Shown here: one piece after another, positions 6,050 to 6,527 of the stretch
Layout: each line of letters begins with the position of its first letter
Position numbering within the stretch: the stretch's first letter is position 1
Origin: Bacteroidota bacterium
Lineage (GTDB): Bacteria > Bacteroidota > Bacteroidia > Bacteroidales > FEN-979
Reading direction: 5' to 3'
NCBI GenBank assembly: GCA_026391755.1
Contig: JAPLDN010000267.1
Location: 1 to 6,527, forward strand
Length of the DNA stretch: 6,527 nucleotides
Position numbers and translations under genes: made by a program
Notes under the pieces: generated by a model
The model's input: the letters and a program-made list of their open reading frames with translations, nothing else
Told to the model about the DNA's origin: nothing
The model's database searches: none

Positions 6050-6091
6050 CATCAACCGCCTCCTTGATCGCTTCGCCAAACCATGCCAGGC

Positions 6092-6116
6092 TGCCCAAAA
6101 GGCAACTTCTTTTTTT
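6092..6116 (+). terminator. Weak terminator-like site after the five-gene cluster
   Basis: A short TGCC/GGCA stem (6092-6095 with 6101-6104) with loop CAAAA is followed by ACTTC and seven T (6110-6116). The stem is only 4 bp and the T-run begins 5 nt after it, so it is much weaker than the site at 826-859. Its place 43 bp after the last stop codon is the main support. Confidence 0.35.
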
Positions 6117-6187
6117 ATGTCTGTGCTGCAAAAACCCGAATAATTAATTGCATTCTTTGCAAAAAACGAGTTAGAAGTTGCAATAAT

Positions 6188-6201
6188 TTGGAAAATTCCA
6201 A
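6188..6201. promoter_or_regulatory. Palindromic operator-like site
   Basis: TTGGAA (6188-6193) and TTCCAA (6196-6201) are exact inverted copies separated by AA. The size and symmetry suit a dimeric regulator. It lies about 150 bp before the ATG at 6351 in the AT-rich gap. A palindrome of this length can also arise by chance in AT-rich DNA. Confidence 0.25.
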
Positions 6202-6350
6202 TCCCGGCCTTTTAACTTAATCCCTATTAATTAATTCCTGCCTTTCCGCCGGGCGACCTTGCGGATATCCGTTTCAAAATTCAACTGACCAGGCATACTT
6301 TTATTTCATGAATTGCCCTGACAGGCATTGTAATCATAAAAAGTACAGCC

Positions 6351-6527
6351 ATGGAAACATCTGCAAGCCTTTTGAAAAGTGTCAAAATCGTGGTTATGAT
6401 TTTTGTCATGTTCTCCGTGATAATAATAAATCAAACTGTCGGTAAGGGTCAGGAAAAATCAACGAAAGTACCTTACCACATATACCACCCGAACGGGAAA
6501 CCGTATAATCCAAAAAATCATCCTGTC
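6351..6527 (+). CDS. Secreted protein of unknown function, 5' end only
   Basis: The reading frame is open from the ATG at 6351 to the window edge, giving 59 residues with no stop. Residues 1-33 look like a signal peptide: a 10-residue start with two Lys, a strongly hydrophobic core (IVVMIFVMFSVIII, 13-26) and a likely cut G33/Q34, again before Gln. The visible mature part is short, basic and rich in Tyr, His, Pro and Asn (YHIYHPNGKPYNPKNHPV, 42-59), too little to assign a family. The signal peptide and the position after a promoter-sized AT-rich gap support a real gene. An in-frame ATG at residue 16 would leave too short a leader. Confidence 0.55.
   Translation, partial: METSASLLKSVKIVVMIFVMFSVIIINQTVGKGQEKSTKVPYHIYHPNGKPYNPKNHPV

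Larger units (their letters stand above)
6050..6350. other. AT-rich intergenic region, no gene seen
   Basis: This 301-bp gap carries a weak terminator-like site (6092-6116), a 6-2-6 dyad (6188-6201) and a 9-bp direct repeat TAATTAATT (6141-6149 and 6228-6236). The part from about 6105 to 6240 is visibly more AT-rich than the coding DNA around it and probably includes the promoter region of the gene at 6351. I found no convincing ORF or structured RNA in it. Confidence 0.6.

Noticed and set aside
6021..6131. Short minus-strand frame encoding LAWFGEAIKEAVDAITLLRKLH, a plausible amphipathic helix
   Set aside because: Only 36 codons with a TTG start and no ATG, overlapping the 3' end of the barrel gene; the helix-like composition is probably chance, though a gene remnant is not excluded.
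6156..6303. Promoter matches for the gene at 6351 (TAATTTG at 6184, TAACTTAA at 6213, TACTTTTA at 6296)
   Set aside because: Each misses consensus bases or has the wrong spacing to a TTG (23-24 nt or 22 nt, or only TTT at the -33 position), so none could be chosen over the others.

Overview
The window looks like a chromosomal segment from a member of the Bacteroidota, probably an uncultured or environmental lineage. Three lines of evidence support this. Promoter-like sites follow the Bacteroidetes pattern TTG-N20-TAnnTTTG instead of the E. coli one. Every predicted signal-peptidase-I substrate would be cut just before a Gln, as in the Bacteroidetes 'Q-rule'. The proteins themselves (an AsmA-like/GT51 fusion, a lipoprotein GDPD, small outer-membrane barrels) are of kinds I associate with this phylum. 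I could not run a similarity search, so family calls rest on motifs read by eye.

Layout. Positions 1-156 are non-coding and hold a degenerate 26-bp tandem repeat with nested inverted repeats, probably the edge of a structured intergenic region. A near-perfect promoter (157-187) precedes a monocistronic gene for a small secreted DUF1579-like protein (223-765). This gene ends at a strong intrinsic terminator (826-859) whose T-run touches the start codon of the next gene. A second TTG-N20-TAnnTTTG-like promoter (796-826) overlaps the 5' arm of that terminator. From 860 to 6049 five genes lie on the + strand with gaps of 46, 39, -4 and 3 bp: a membrane-anchored AsmA-like protein fused to a GT51 peptidoglycan glycosyltransferase; an unrecognised 186-aa secreted protein; a 240-aa probable outer-membrane barrel; a lipoprotein glycerophosphodiester phosphodiesterase; and a second small outer-membrane barrel. 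A 301-bp AT-rich gap follows, then the 5' end of another secreted protein (6351 to the window edge).

How the genes may work together (inference). All five clustered products belong to the envelope: one spans the inner membrane and periplasm and polymerises glycan, one is an exported lipoprotein acting on glycerophosphodiesters, two are probably in the outer membrane, and one is a soluble or loosely attached periplasmic protein. The arrangement suggests an envelope biogenesis or lipid-remodelling operon in which an AsmA-type bridge is physically joined to a peptidoglycan polymerase. I see no defence system, CRISPR array, tRNA, rRNA, insertion sequence or phage gene.
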